Positions 1 to 6,472 of a stretch of 8,744 nucleotides of DNA are shown here, in pieces. The stretch's first letter is position 1; each line of letters opens with the position of its first letter. The translations under genes and the position numbers were made by a program. Source of the DNA: Bacillota bacterium (GTDB lineage: Bacteria > Bacillota > Sulfobacillia > RBS10-35 > JAJYVN01); the NCBI GenBank assembly GCA_021791995.1, contig JAJYVN010000123.1, positions 1 through 8,744 of the forward strand. The letters run 5' to 3'. Below the pieces are notes generated by a model, which did no database searches, was not told where the DNA came from, and worked only from the letters and a program-made list of their open reading frames with translations.

Positions 1-279
1 TTCATATCCACGCTCCTTTGCCGCCACCACCAAGCGATCCTTCTGTCGCTGTAAGTTTCCAGCTTCCGCTTGTTTCTCCGAGGAAACCCTGGCGTAGACC
101 GCGCAGCGGTCCTGATCGTGGGCCGTCAACCGCCGTAAAGCATCGACATCCCGAGATGAAAATCGACGCTGCCCACTCTCCAAACGAGTGATCGGCACTC
201 GTCGGCCGGCCGCCTCCCATCGGTAAACGGTGCGGACAGAGATGCCCAGCCGTTTTCCGCCCTGCCCTGTCGAGAGCAT
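1..279 (-). CDS. tnpA: IS607-type serine recombinase (TnpA), N-terminal part, cut by window edge
   Basis: The reading frame is open from ATG 279 to the window edge (93 residues, no stop reached). Residues 1-48 form a MerR-like helix-turn-helix: MLSTGQGGKRLGIS, then VRTVYRWEAAGR, then ESGQRRFSSRDVDALR. From residue 60 the serine-recombinase fold begins with VYARVSSEKQ and GNLQRQKDRL. By comparison with gamma-delta resolvase (YARVST), R64 and S66 should be the catalytic arginine and the nucleophilic serine. A DNA-binding domain placed before the catalytic domain is the hallmark of IS607 transposases, whereas resolvases such as gamma-delta have it at the C-terminus. I chose ATG 279 because AAGGGA (284-289) lies 4 nt upstream; ATG 294 is in frame but has no ribosome site. 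In IS607 elements tnpB normally follows tnpA, so it would lie left of the window. The family call is firm; whether the gene is intact cannot be seen. Confidence 0.87.
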   Translation of the reverse strand, partial: MLSTGQGGKRLGISVRTVYRWEAAGRRVPITRLESGQRRFSSRDVDALRRLTAHDQDRCAVYARVSSEKQAEAGNLQRQKDRLVVAAKERGYE

Positions 280-544
280 CCGTTCCCTTATCATAGGCTC
301 ATCATCCGATCACCGGCGAGTAATGTCAGGCGGCGGTGTCTACTCCTCTTCCTGTGAGGCGACTCCGAGGGGCCTTCCCTCGTCTCTGGCGCAGCATGAC
401 ACTGGGCATCACTCACCAGTGCCGTGGGAGCACACCCTTCAGTTACCGCGCCCCCGCCGGCTCCTCTGGTGCACTTGTCTCGACCAGAATTCGGAACCGG
501 CGGGGTGGGGCCTTTCCAATTTCCATCTCACGGCTGGTTTTCAC

Positions 545-577
545 TGGCCATTTCTATCGATTTTAGCGTGGCCATTT
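545..577. repeat. Two direct copies of TGGCCATTT; possible IS21-like end remnant
   Basis: TGGCCATTT occurs at 545-553 and again at 569-577, a 24-bp period, with TCTATCGATTTTAGCG between. Repeated TGGCCA units separated by an AT-rich ATCG-containing spacer recall the multiple terminal repeats of some IS21-family elements. No istA or istB coding sequence was found next to it, so it would be a solo end or remnant. The repeat is seen directly; the IS21 link is from memory and weak. Confidence 0.3.
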
Positions 578-606
578 ACAACCCTTCACGACTCTATCCC
601 GCCTGC

Positions 607-633
607 ACCAAAGCCCGACGTCCTTCATACCCT
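607..633 (+). promoter_or_regulatory. Possible sigma-K-like sporulation promoter
   Basis: ACC at 607-609 is followed 16 nt later by CATACCCT (626-633). This resembles the late mother-cell consensus (AC near -35, CATANNNT near -10). It lies about 90 nt upstream of the cysteine-rich gene, where a promoter would be expected. Such short, loose motifs occur often by chance, so this is only a candidate. It would gain weight if the downstream protein proves to be a spore-surface protein. Confidence 0.18.
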
Positions 634-725
634 GGGACAGGTCGGACGCAGCCGGATGAAGGGAGAGATGCCGCAGCCCTGCCGATCATCGCACGCTCCA
701 AGTCTGCCGAGGAGGGTTGTCTAAC

Positions 726-1337
726 ATGGCCTCCGAGCTGCCAACGCCCGTCATTGAGTGCATCGAGGCGCTGAAGGTCTTCAACAACTGTACCGATGTC
801 GTGAACGTCTCCGGCCTCTGCGAGCCGCTTCCGATGAACTGCATGCCCCTGCCCGCTTCGTATACGGTCTCCTGTTCGGTCGCCTCCGCCACCTGCTCCG
901 GTCCCGTTGCGGTGGTGCCCCATTCCCCATCGGATGGGAAGGCCAATGTGACGTTCCGCATCGACTTCACGATCGACCTCGTGATCTACGACACGACCAC
1001 GACCAAACCGACGACGCACTGCAGCTTTCCCGTGTCCTCCACGATTACAGAAACCGTGAGCCTGATCGCGCCAGCCGGCTTCTCGATGCTCTACCAATGC
1101 TCCATCCTGTCCTATACCTGCGGTCCTTGCATCATCGCCAATTTCGGCGTTGGGCCCATGCCCATGTATAACGCATGCTGCGAGATAGAATTCTGCCTGG
1201 AGTTCCAGGCGAAGTTCCCGGTCAAGCTGTTGGTGTGGACCAGCGGATACTGCGAAACATGCCCCTGTGATCCGAAACAGGGACCACAACTCGTCTGCCC
1301 ACCAACGCCTCTGTATCCGCCGCAGCCGACCAGCTAG
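726..1337 (+). CDS. Cysteine-rich protein of unknown function, possibly spore-surface
   Basis: The 203-aa product has 17 cysteines spread over its length, many in short pairs (NACCEIEFC, YCETCPC). It has no signal peptide, no transmembrane helix and no zinc-ribbon or ferredoxin spacing that I can identify. The middle is rich in beta-branched residues (Thr, Val, Ile, Ser), suggesting a beta-sandwich. The C-terminus ends in a proline-rich tail (CPPTPLYPPQPTS). The stretch EFCLEFQAKFPVKLLV followed by a Cys-Pro-rich tail reminds me of Cys-rich spore coat or exosporium proteins of Bacillota, which are often disulfide cross-linked; this is a recollection, not a proven match. ATG 726 is chosen because GGAGGG (711-716) lies 9 nt upstream; the in-frame TTG at 717 directly abuts that site. 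The gene stands alone. It could instead be a cytoplasmic metal-binding protein. That it is a real gene is fairly sure; its function is not. Confidence 0.72.
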   Translation: MASELPTPVIECIEALKVFNNCTDVVNVSGLCEPLPMNCMPLPASYTVSCSVASATCSGPVAVVPHSPSDGKANVTFRIDFTIDLVIYDTTTTKPTTHCSFPVSSTITETVSLIAPAGFSMLYQCSILSYTCGPCIIANFGVGPMPMYNACCEIEFCLEFQAKFPVKLLVWTSGYCETCPCDPKQGPQLVCPPTPLYPPQPTS

Positions 1338-1347
1338 GTGGTCCGAA

Positions 1348-1378
1348 GGCTGTGGCTCCTCCGGGAGAGCCAGAAGCC
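1348..1378 (+). terminator. Imperfect hairpin just after the cysteine-rich gene
   Basis: GGCT...AGCC (1348-1351 and 1375-1378) encloses GGCTC...GAGCC (1354-1358 and 1367-1371), separated by small unpaired bulges. It starts 11 nt after the TAG stop, a typical terminator position, but no run of T follows. If it terminates transcription it would do so without a classic U-tract. Confidence 0.3.
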
Positions 1379-1417
1379 CTGCCCACAACGCGAAAGCGCG
1401 ATCCGTATCCCACGTAG

Positions 1418-1455
1418 TGGGGCCGACCGACCACCGTCGCCACCGGTCGGCCCCA
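1418..1455. repeat. Perfect 12-bp inverted repeat, 14-nt loop
   Basis: TGGGGCCGACCG (1418-1429) is exactly complementary to CGGTCGGCCCCA (1444-1455). The stem is very GC-rich and should form a stable hairpin in RNA or a cruciform in DNA. It lies about 80 nt after the stop of the cysteine-rich gene and 120 nt before the small membrane gene. No T-tract follows on either strand, so it is not a classic intrinsic terminator. It could be a transcript-stabilising or attenuating hairpin, or a small palindromic repeat of the REP type. Confidence 0.6.
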
Positions 1456-1493
1456 ACCAACTGATCCACACGCCGCTGACCGGGTGGGACGAA

Positions 1494-1515
1494 CGCCACA
1501 CACCACGGTGTGGCG
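1494..1515. repeat. Perfect 8-bp inverted repeat, 6-nt loop
   Basis: CGCCACAC (1494-1501) pairs exactly with GTGTGGCG (1508-1515) around the loop ACCACG. It lies about 60 nt upstream of the GTG start of the small membrane protein, so in RNA it would be a leader hairpin. As DNA, its dyad symmetry could be an operator. No regulator gene is nearby to support either reading. Confidence 0.45.
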
Positions 1516-1573
1516 CAGCGCATATGGTGGACTGGCCCTGCTGGAGGGATAAAAACGAAGGGATGGGATTTCC

Positions 1574-1801
1574 GTGGATCACGCGCGACTCGCTCAGGCC
1601 ATCCATACCCGCCGCTTCTGGGTCGCCATGGTAAGTGCAGGATTGGTCGTTCTGAACGAGGGGCTGGGTTTCAGTATCCCGAGCAACACCGTCATGCCGT
1701 TTGCTGGCATCGTGATCTCCTTCCTCGTTGGCGACGCCTACGTCCAGGGTCGTCACATCGCGAAGACTTCACCAACTCCCCCTCCCACCAAAGCCGCCTG
1801 A
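1574..1801 (+). CDS. Small two-helix membrane protein, holin-like in layout
   Basis: The 75-aa product has a short basic N-terminus (HTRR), a first hydrophobic segment at about residues 15-34 (FWVAMVSAGLVVLNEG), a short turn with SIPSN, and a second segment at about 38-56 (MPFAGIVISFLVGDAYV). A polar proline-rich tail follows (TSPTPPPTKAA). Two closely spaced helices with an R-x-FWVA motif recall small phage-type holins of Bacillota, but the similarity is general and no lysin or other phage gene adjoins it. The start is GTG 1574, with AAGGGA at 1558-1563, 10 nt upstream. The next in-frame ATG (1628) would cut into the first helix. Its stop lies 13 nt from the stop of the convergent dnaE. It could be any small membrane protein; that it is coding is likely but not certain. 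Confidence 0.55.
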   Translation: MDHARLAQAIHTRRFWVAMVSAGLVVLNEGLGFSIPSNTVMPFAGIVISFLVGDAYVQGRHIAKTSPTPPPTKAA

Positions 1802-1814
1802 TCTGCTGCTACGG

Positions 1815-4800
1815 CTACCGTGCGAAGGGAATGGTCGAAATGTCCGCGTCCAGTGCGCTGCTGCCGTCCACTCGATAGGCATCCCCTGCCAGAAGGGAGA
1901 GGCCTTCCGCGTCGAAGTGCACCTCCACCGGTAACGTACCAGGATGAGCTTCCAGAACAGCTGCCAGGAGCTTGACGCCCAGTTCGTCCCGTACGCTCGG
2001 CACGTGGACGACAAACCGACGGGTGCCAGGCTCTGGTACGTTCGTTGAGCGCGTTTCTGAACGAGAGGCGATCGGGGTAGACGGTGGCGTCGCCCGGGCC
2101 TCAAAGTCAGATGTGGCCGCTTCCTCATTGGGTGGGAAGGAAAGGACCTCCTCCGCCACCACCGTCACCGTGGCACCCTCCCCCTCTTCCTCTTCCGTGG
2201 GGCGATCACCCCGCCAGGAGACCTTCCCCCGCACCATCACAATCCGATCTGCGGCCAAGAAGTCTTTGTCCACTTTTGCATACAGATCCGGAAACAGGAC
2301 GATCTCCGTCTGACCGGTGAGATCCTCTAGGCCCAGAAAGGCCATCGGATCACCCTTGCGCGTCGTGGTGCGACGAACGCTGCTCACCATACCGCCGACC
2401 GTGACACGGTCGCCATCGTAGTGGTCCTCGAGCGATTGGATGCTGTCCGTATACAATCGCAACGGTTCCGCCAACGCTTCGAGGGGATGGCCCGAGATAT
2501 AGAGGCCAAGAACCTCCTTCTCCTGGGCCAATCGCTCTCGCGAGCTGAATTCGGGAACATCGGGCAACTCCTCTGGCACAGGCGGAGGCGCCTGACCCGC
2601 CACATCAAAGATGCTCCGCCGGCCGGCGGACCTGCCTCGCGCCGCCTGCTGCGCCACCTTCATTGCGCCCTCCAACCCCTCCAAGAGCGACGCGCGCTCC
2701 TTCCCAAGGGAGTCGAAGGCACCGGCCCGAATGAGTGACTCGATCGCGCGGCGGTTGCAGATCCGCAGGTCCACCCGCTGGCAAAAGTCCGCCAGACCCA
2801 AGACGGGACCACCGCTCTCCCGAGAGGCCAGGATCGCCTCGACAGCACCTGCACCGACATTCTTAACGGCACCGAGCCCCACCCGGATCGTTCCCGACCC
2901 GCTCCCGTCCACAAGGTCCGTGAAGTCCGCCCGACTCTCATTGATGTCGGGGGGGAGCACGGCGATACCGAGTCGGCGCGCCTCCGCGATATACAGGGCC
3001 GTGGAGTCCCTCTTTTTTGTCCTTCCACCAGCGGTAGACGTAAGGAGCGCCGCCATATACTCCACGGGATAGTTAGTCTTCAGATAGGCTGTCTGGTAGG
3101 TGATGTATCCGTAGGCGGCCGAATGGGAGTTATGCACCACCACATCGTCGGCCACAAAGTTGTGCAACCCGGAAACGGTGAGGTCATAGGTTTGCTCTTC
3201 CCCAGCCAGGATGACCGAAACAACTGGGTCCCAGAAGATATCCGACCGATTCTCTGGTTCCACGGCGGCCCAACACCCTGCATCCCCGCCGAACCCGGTC
3301 TCTCTCCCTCCGACCGCGAGCAAGGGTTGGTGCTCCATCGCCAAAATCGCGTCGGCCCGAGCCGCCACGGCGTCCGCCAGATGAGGGCGCATCATCCGCA
3401 GGAACGGGATCACATCCTCCTGGGAGACTTGGAGGCGATACACAGGGTCCCGTTCCGCGTTCGATGGCTGTTGGAGCATCGACCCTATCCCCGAACGGAG
3501 CAACAGGTGCTGCAGATCCCGCGCGCGACGCTCGGATCCGGCTTTGTAGTAGACCTCCGGCTGACCCGTCCGTGGATCAATCCCGATATGTCCGCTCTCC
3601 GCCCAGATCATGGCCATGACGACCATCCGATCCTCGGAGGCAAGCTCAGACACTGCATCGAGGACCGCGTCACCGGTCCGCCCGTGCTGCCCGGGCGCGC
3701 TACGATCGTCACTCAAGAACCGAGTGTCGATTCCTGCGATCCGACGGCCGGTGAGGACCAAGCGTTCGCGGGGCCATCGCAGAAGACCACCCACGTCCAG
3801 GCACCGTGGCACCGCCACGCAGTCACCCACCTGGAGTTTGCCTGCCTCCTGCCAGCCGCCGGGGGTCATGATCCGGTGGTTTGGTGTACAGCGGAGCGTA
3901 CGGCCGGACTGTGTGACCAACTGCACCAGCGGCTGCACACCATTCGCCAAGACATCCGTCACGCGCCGCCGCACAAGCCGCCCCCTGGCATCCAGAGCCA
4001 TCACCATCGGGTGGAGCCTGTCGGCGAAGATTTGACCAATGGTCAGCCGCGTGCCGGATTCCGCATCGACCACAACACTATCAGCCGGCAGGCAGCGATT
4101 GAATCCATACCCTGCGAACTTCTCGATCTGTGCATACACCTGTTCCGCCAACGCGCGGGTGTAACCGTTCTTTTCGCAACCTTCGACGAACCGCGCCTGA
4201 TACTTCGCCATTAACTCGGTATCCTTCTTGCCGATGGCCCTCCGCAGCATGTCCGCCTCACCGAGCGTGAACCCGCCCATCTTGGCAGCCACCTGCTGAA
4301 CCTGCTCCTGATAGATCATGATCCCGTATGTATCCTTCAGAATCGGCTCCAAATCCGGATGGGGGTAGACCGGGGCGCCGCCATGCTTGGAAGCCACGTA
4401 GAGCGGAATGTTCTCCATGGGGCCAGGGCGGTAAAGGGCACCCGCAGCGATGATGTCCTCAATGTTGCTGGGGCGCATCCGGCGCACCAAGTCCACATAC
4501 CCTGCCGACTCAAACTGGAACATCCCGATGGTATGGCCCTCCGCGATCATGCGGAAGGTGGCCTCATCATCGAGCGGCAGATTGTCCAAATCGAGTGGAC
4601 GGCCGTATCGCGCCTCGACCCGCTTCCGACAGTCGTCGATGACCGTCAGGTTCCGCAGCCCAAGGAAGTCCATCTTGAGGAGCCCAAGCTTTTTACATTG
4701 CTCCATGTCGAATTGGATGGCCGGGCGACCGTCTTTGTTGCGCATCAGCGGGACGAAGTCCTCCAAGGGTTCAGGTGCGATCACGATGCCCGCGGCATGC

Positions 4801-6326
4801 ACCGATGCATGTCGCGGCGTGCCTTCCAGGAGTTGGGCCACGTCGACCAGCTCCTTGACACGTTCGTCTTTGCTCACCAGCGCAGCGAGTTCTGCCCCTG
4901 GTTGGAGCGCGTCTGCGAGATGGACATCCACACCATCCGGCACCAGCTTCGCGATCTTGTCGGTCTCGGCGGGTGCAAACCCCAAAGTCCGGCCCACATC
5001 CCGAATCACGCCGCGGGCGCCCATGGTCCCGAAGGCGGCGATTTGGGCCACGCAGTCCGCACCGTAGCGTTGCGTGACGTAGTCGATCACATCCGCTCGC
5101 CGGTCTGGACAGAAATCAATGTCGATATCCGGCATCTCGACGCGTTCTGGATTCAGGAACCGCTCGAAGATCAGCTTGTAGCGAATCGGATCAATGTTGG
5201 TGATACCGAGCAGGTAACAGACAAGCGATCCGGCGGCGGAACCACGGCCGGGACCGACCGGAATACCATTTTGACGCGCAAAATCACAGTAGTCCCACAC
5301 GATGAGCAGGTATCCAGCAAAACCTAAGCGGTCAATCAAATCCAATTCGTAGTTCATCTGGCGCGCAACGTCGGGCGAGGGATTGGTGTAGCGCTGGGGA
5401 AGCCTCTCCGTACACAACTGACGCAGATAGCTACCGGCGGTATGCCCCTCCGGTAGGGGAAACTTGGGTAATAGATAGTTGCCGAATTCAAATTGGACGT
5501 CACACTGCTCCGCAACCGCCAGTGTATTACGAAGGGCCTGTGGGAGCTCGGCGAACAGGACCGCCATCTCGTCCGGCGATTTAAGATAGAACTCCTCCGT
5601 CGGAAACTTCAGGCGCTTGGGGGAATCGAGGTTGGCAGCCGTCTGAATGCACAACAAAACATCATGTGCGCGGGCGTCCTCCTTGCGCAGGTAATGTGCA
5701 TCATTGGTCGCCACAAGCCCGATACCGAGGTCGCGGCTCATCTGCACCAAGTGTCGGTTGACACTGAGCTGCTCCGGGATGCCATGATCCTGCAGCTCAA
5801 GAAAGAAGTGCTCCGACCCATAGACATCACGGAAGAAGGCGGCGGCCTCCGTGGCCTCCTGCACACGCTCCCGTAGCAAGAGTTGTGGGACCTCCGCCCC
5901 CAGACACGCCGAGAGCGCTGTGATGCCCTCGTGATACTCTGCCAACAGCTCTCGGTCCACACGCGGCTTATAGTAAAACCCCTCGAGTTGCGCACGGCTG
6001 ACAAGACGCACGAGGTTACGGTAACCAATGCGATCCCGTGCCAACAGGACGAAGTGATACGGATCCTTGTCGACTTGTCCCTCTTTCTCCAACCGTGAGC
6101 GCGGCGCAACATACACTTCACAGCCGATAATCGGTTGGATCCCGGTCTTTTTGCAGGCCTGGTAGAAGTCCACGACCCCGTGCATCGCTCCATGGTCCGT
6201 GATGGCCAGCGCCTTCATCCCCAACTCGGCGGCCCGTACCGGCATGTCCCGCACGCGGCAGGCCCCGTCGAGAAGGCTCCACTCACTGTGTTGGTGCAAA
6301 TGCACAAACTCCGTCAACCCTGCCAT
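1815..6326 (-). CDS. dnaE: DNA polymerase III alpha subunit, intein-containing
   Basis: This is the replicative DNA polymerase alpha subunit (C-family), a 1503-aa precursor that becomes 1181 aa if its intein is spliced out. Residues 1-80 begin the PHP domain: HLHQHSEWSLLDG (H9, H11), ITDHG (D44, H45), GCEVYVA (E70), and later ATNDAHYL. These metal ligands look intact, so a metal-dependent PHP (possible proofreading) is plausible. The palm carries PDIDIDF (399-405; D400 and D402 match E. coli D401 and D403) and KMDFLG (D553). The intein occupies 745-1066. After it come tandem helix-hairpin-helix sequence (VGLGAVKNVG), a clamp-motif-like RRSIFD, an OB fold (GDRVTVGGMVSSV) and a C-terminal domain. 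ATG 6326 gives the usual N-terminus near FVHLH and has AAAGGA 8 nt upstream. ATG 6335 and GTG 6365 are alternatives. The gene is divergent from the DUF309 gene. Confidence 0.97.
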   Translation of the reverse strand: MAGLTEFVHLHQHSEWSLLDGACRVRDMPVRAAELGMKALAITDHGAMHGVVDFYQACKKTGIQPIIGCEVYVAPRSRLEKEGQVDKDPYHFVLLARDRIGYRNLVRLVSRAQLEGFYYKPRVDRELLAEYHEGITALSACLGAEVPQLLLRERVQEATEAAAFFRDVYGSEHFFLELQDHGIPEQLSVNRHLVQMSRDLGIGLVATNDAHYLRKEDARAHDVLLCIQTAANLDSPKRLKFPTEEFYLKSPDEMAVLFAELPQALRNTLAVAEQCDVQFEFGNYLLPKFPLPEGHTAGSYLRQLCTERLPQRYTNPSPDVARQMNYELDLIDRLGFAGYLLIVWDYCDFARQNGIPVGPGRGSAAGSLVCYLLGITNIDPIRYKLIFERFLNPERVEMPDIDIDFCPDRRADVIDYVTQRYGADCVAQIAAFGTMGARGVIRDVGRTLGFAPAETDKIAKLVPDGVDVHLADALQPGAELAALVSKDERVKELVDVAQLLEGTPRHASVHAAGIVIAPEPLEDFVPLMRNKDGRPAIQFDMEQCKKLGLLKMDFLGLRNLTVIDDCRKRVEARYGRPLDLDNLPLDDEATFRMIAEGHTIGMFQFESAGYVDLVRRMRPSNIEDIIAAGALYRPGPMENIPLYVASKHGGAPVYPHPDLEPILKDTYGIMIYQEQVQQVAAKMGGFTLGEADMLRRAIGKKDTELMAKYQARFVEGCEKNGYTRALAEQVYAQIEKFAGYGFNRCLPADSVVVDAESGTRLTIGQIFADRLHPMVMALDARGRLVRRRVTDVLANGVQPLVQLVTQSGRTLRCTPNHRIMTPGGWQEAGKLQVGDCVAVPRCLDVGGLLRWPRERLVLTGRRIAGIDTRFLSDDRSAPGQHGRTGDAVLDAVSELASEDRMVVMAMIWAESGHIGIDPRTGQPEVYYKAGSERRARDLQHLLLRSGIGSMLQQPSNAERDPVYRLQVSQEDVIPFLRMMRPHLADAVAARADAILAMEHQPLLAVGGRETGFGGDAGCWAAVEPENRSDIFWDPVVSVILAGEEQTYDLTVSGLHNFVADDVVVHNSHSAAYGYITYQTAYLKTNYPVEYMAALLTSTAGGRTKKRDSTALYIAEARRLGIAVLPPDINESRADFTDLVDGSGSGTIRVGLGAVKNVGAGAVEAILASRESGGPVLGLADFCQRVDLRICNRRAIESLIRAGAFDSLGKERASLLEGLEGAMKVAQQAARGRSAGRRSIFDVAGQAPPPVPEELPDVPEFSSRERLAQEKEVLGLYISGHPLEALAEPLRLYTDSIQSLEDHYDGDRVTVGGMVSSVRRTTTRKGDPMAFLGLEDLTGQTEIVLFPDLYAKVDKDFLAADRIVMVRGKVSWRGDRPTEEEEGEGATVTVVAEEVLSFPPNEEAATSDFEARATPPSTPIASRSETRSTNVPEPGTRRFVVHVPSVRDELGVKLLAAVLEAHPGTLPVEVHFDAEGLSLLAGDAYRVDGSSALDADISTIPFAR
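3129..4094 (-). other. Intein in DnaE (322 aa)
   Basis: The insertion splits the DnaE motif GYGFNR/SHSAAYGY exactly between R744 and S1067 of the precursor. It starts with Cys (CLPADSVVVD, block A), has the block B motif TPNH (T70, H73 of the intein), block F (YDLTVSGLHNFVADD) and ends VVVHN, with penultimate His, terminal Asn and Ser as the +1 extein residue. All key splicing residues are present, so autocatalytic cis-splicing is expected. At 322 aa it is longer than a mini-intein (about 130-200) and shorter than most with a full two-motif endonuclease. The roughly 180-residue middle has one weak LAGLIDADG-like block (VMAMIWAESGHI, from about residue 159), then RARDLQHLLLRSGIGSML and VYRLQVSQEDVIPFL, typical of sequence flanking such motifs. 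No clear second motif is seen, so the endonuclease is probably degenerate or reduced. Intein identity is near certain; the nuclease state is inferred. Confidence 0.97.
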
Positions 6327-6472
6327 GCTCCTCATCCTTTCGCGAAGGATCTCTTCGGCATTCACCCGGGCGTTTTCCTCGCGCCGATCCACCCGCGACG
6401 AACGATGATCACGGAAGGGAGGGAATCGGAAAACACCAGCGAACCGGCCGAGCAAAGGGGATGTGGACCGCC
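6327..6472. promoter_or_regulatory. Divergent intergenic region between dnaE and the DUF309 gene
   Basis: These 146 nt separate two outward-facing starts and must hold the promoters for both. I see no convincing -35/-10 pair on either strand. Ribosome sites are AAAGGA (minus strand, 6335-6340) for dnaE and AAAGGGG (6454-6460) for the DUF309 gene. An in-frame GTG for dnaE at 6365 lies inside the region, so the true gap could be shorter. Confidence 0.4.

Larger units (their letters stand above)
280..725. other. Intergenic stretch, no convincing gene
   Basis: This 446-nt gap separates the outward-facing recombinase from the cysteine-rich gene. Open frames cross it in several directions, but their translations are low-complexity, rich in Pro, Ser, Arg and His, and match no family I recognise. 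It holds two weak hairpins: CGAGGG/CCCTCG at 366-382 and CACTGG/CCAGTG at 400-421. It also holds a direct repeat (545-577), a possible promoter (607-633) and the ribosome site of the next gene (GGAGGG, 711-716). One end of the IS607-like element should lie here, upstream of its tnpA, but IS607 elements lack terminal inverted repeats and I cannot place the boundary. Confidence 0.6.

Noticed and set aside
230..724. 164-codon plus-strand open frame between the recombinase and the cysteine-rich gene
   Set aside because: It starts inside the recombinase gene on the other strand, has a Pro/Ser/His-rich composition and no ribosome site or family match.
594..1523. 309-codon open frame on the minus strand
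   Set aside because: It lies antisense to the cysteine-rich gene, which has a strong ribosome site. Its translation is Arg/Gly/His-rich with no recognisable domain, typical of shadow frames in GC-rich DNA.
3129..4094. Split intein, or frameshift separating two dnaE halves
   Set aside because: The reading frame is continuous from the PHP domain through the intein to the C-terminus, so this is a cis-splicing arrangement in one polypeptide.
3123..4214. 363-codon plus-strand open frame opposite the intein
   Set aside because: It is antisense to the intein and adjacent DnaE, whose minus-strand translation is unambiguous. The antisense product has no family features.
4359..5327. 322-codon plus-strand open frame opposite the polymerase palm
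   Set aside because: This is a shadow of dnaE. The minus strand here encodes PDIDIDF and KMDFLG catalytic motifs.
6365..6365. Longer DnaE N-terminus from GTG 6365, or from a still earlier ATG at 6477
   Set aside because: The extra residues are Arg/Glu-rich and not part of the PHP domain. DnaE proteins usually start a few residues before FVHLH, which fits ATG 6326 with AAAGGA upstream.
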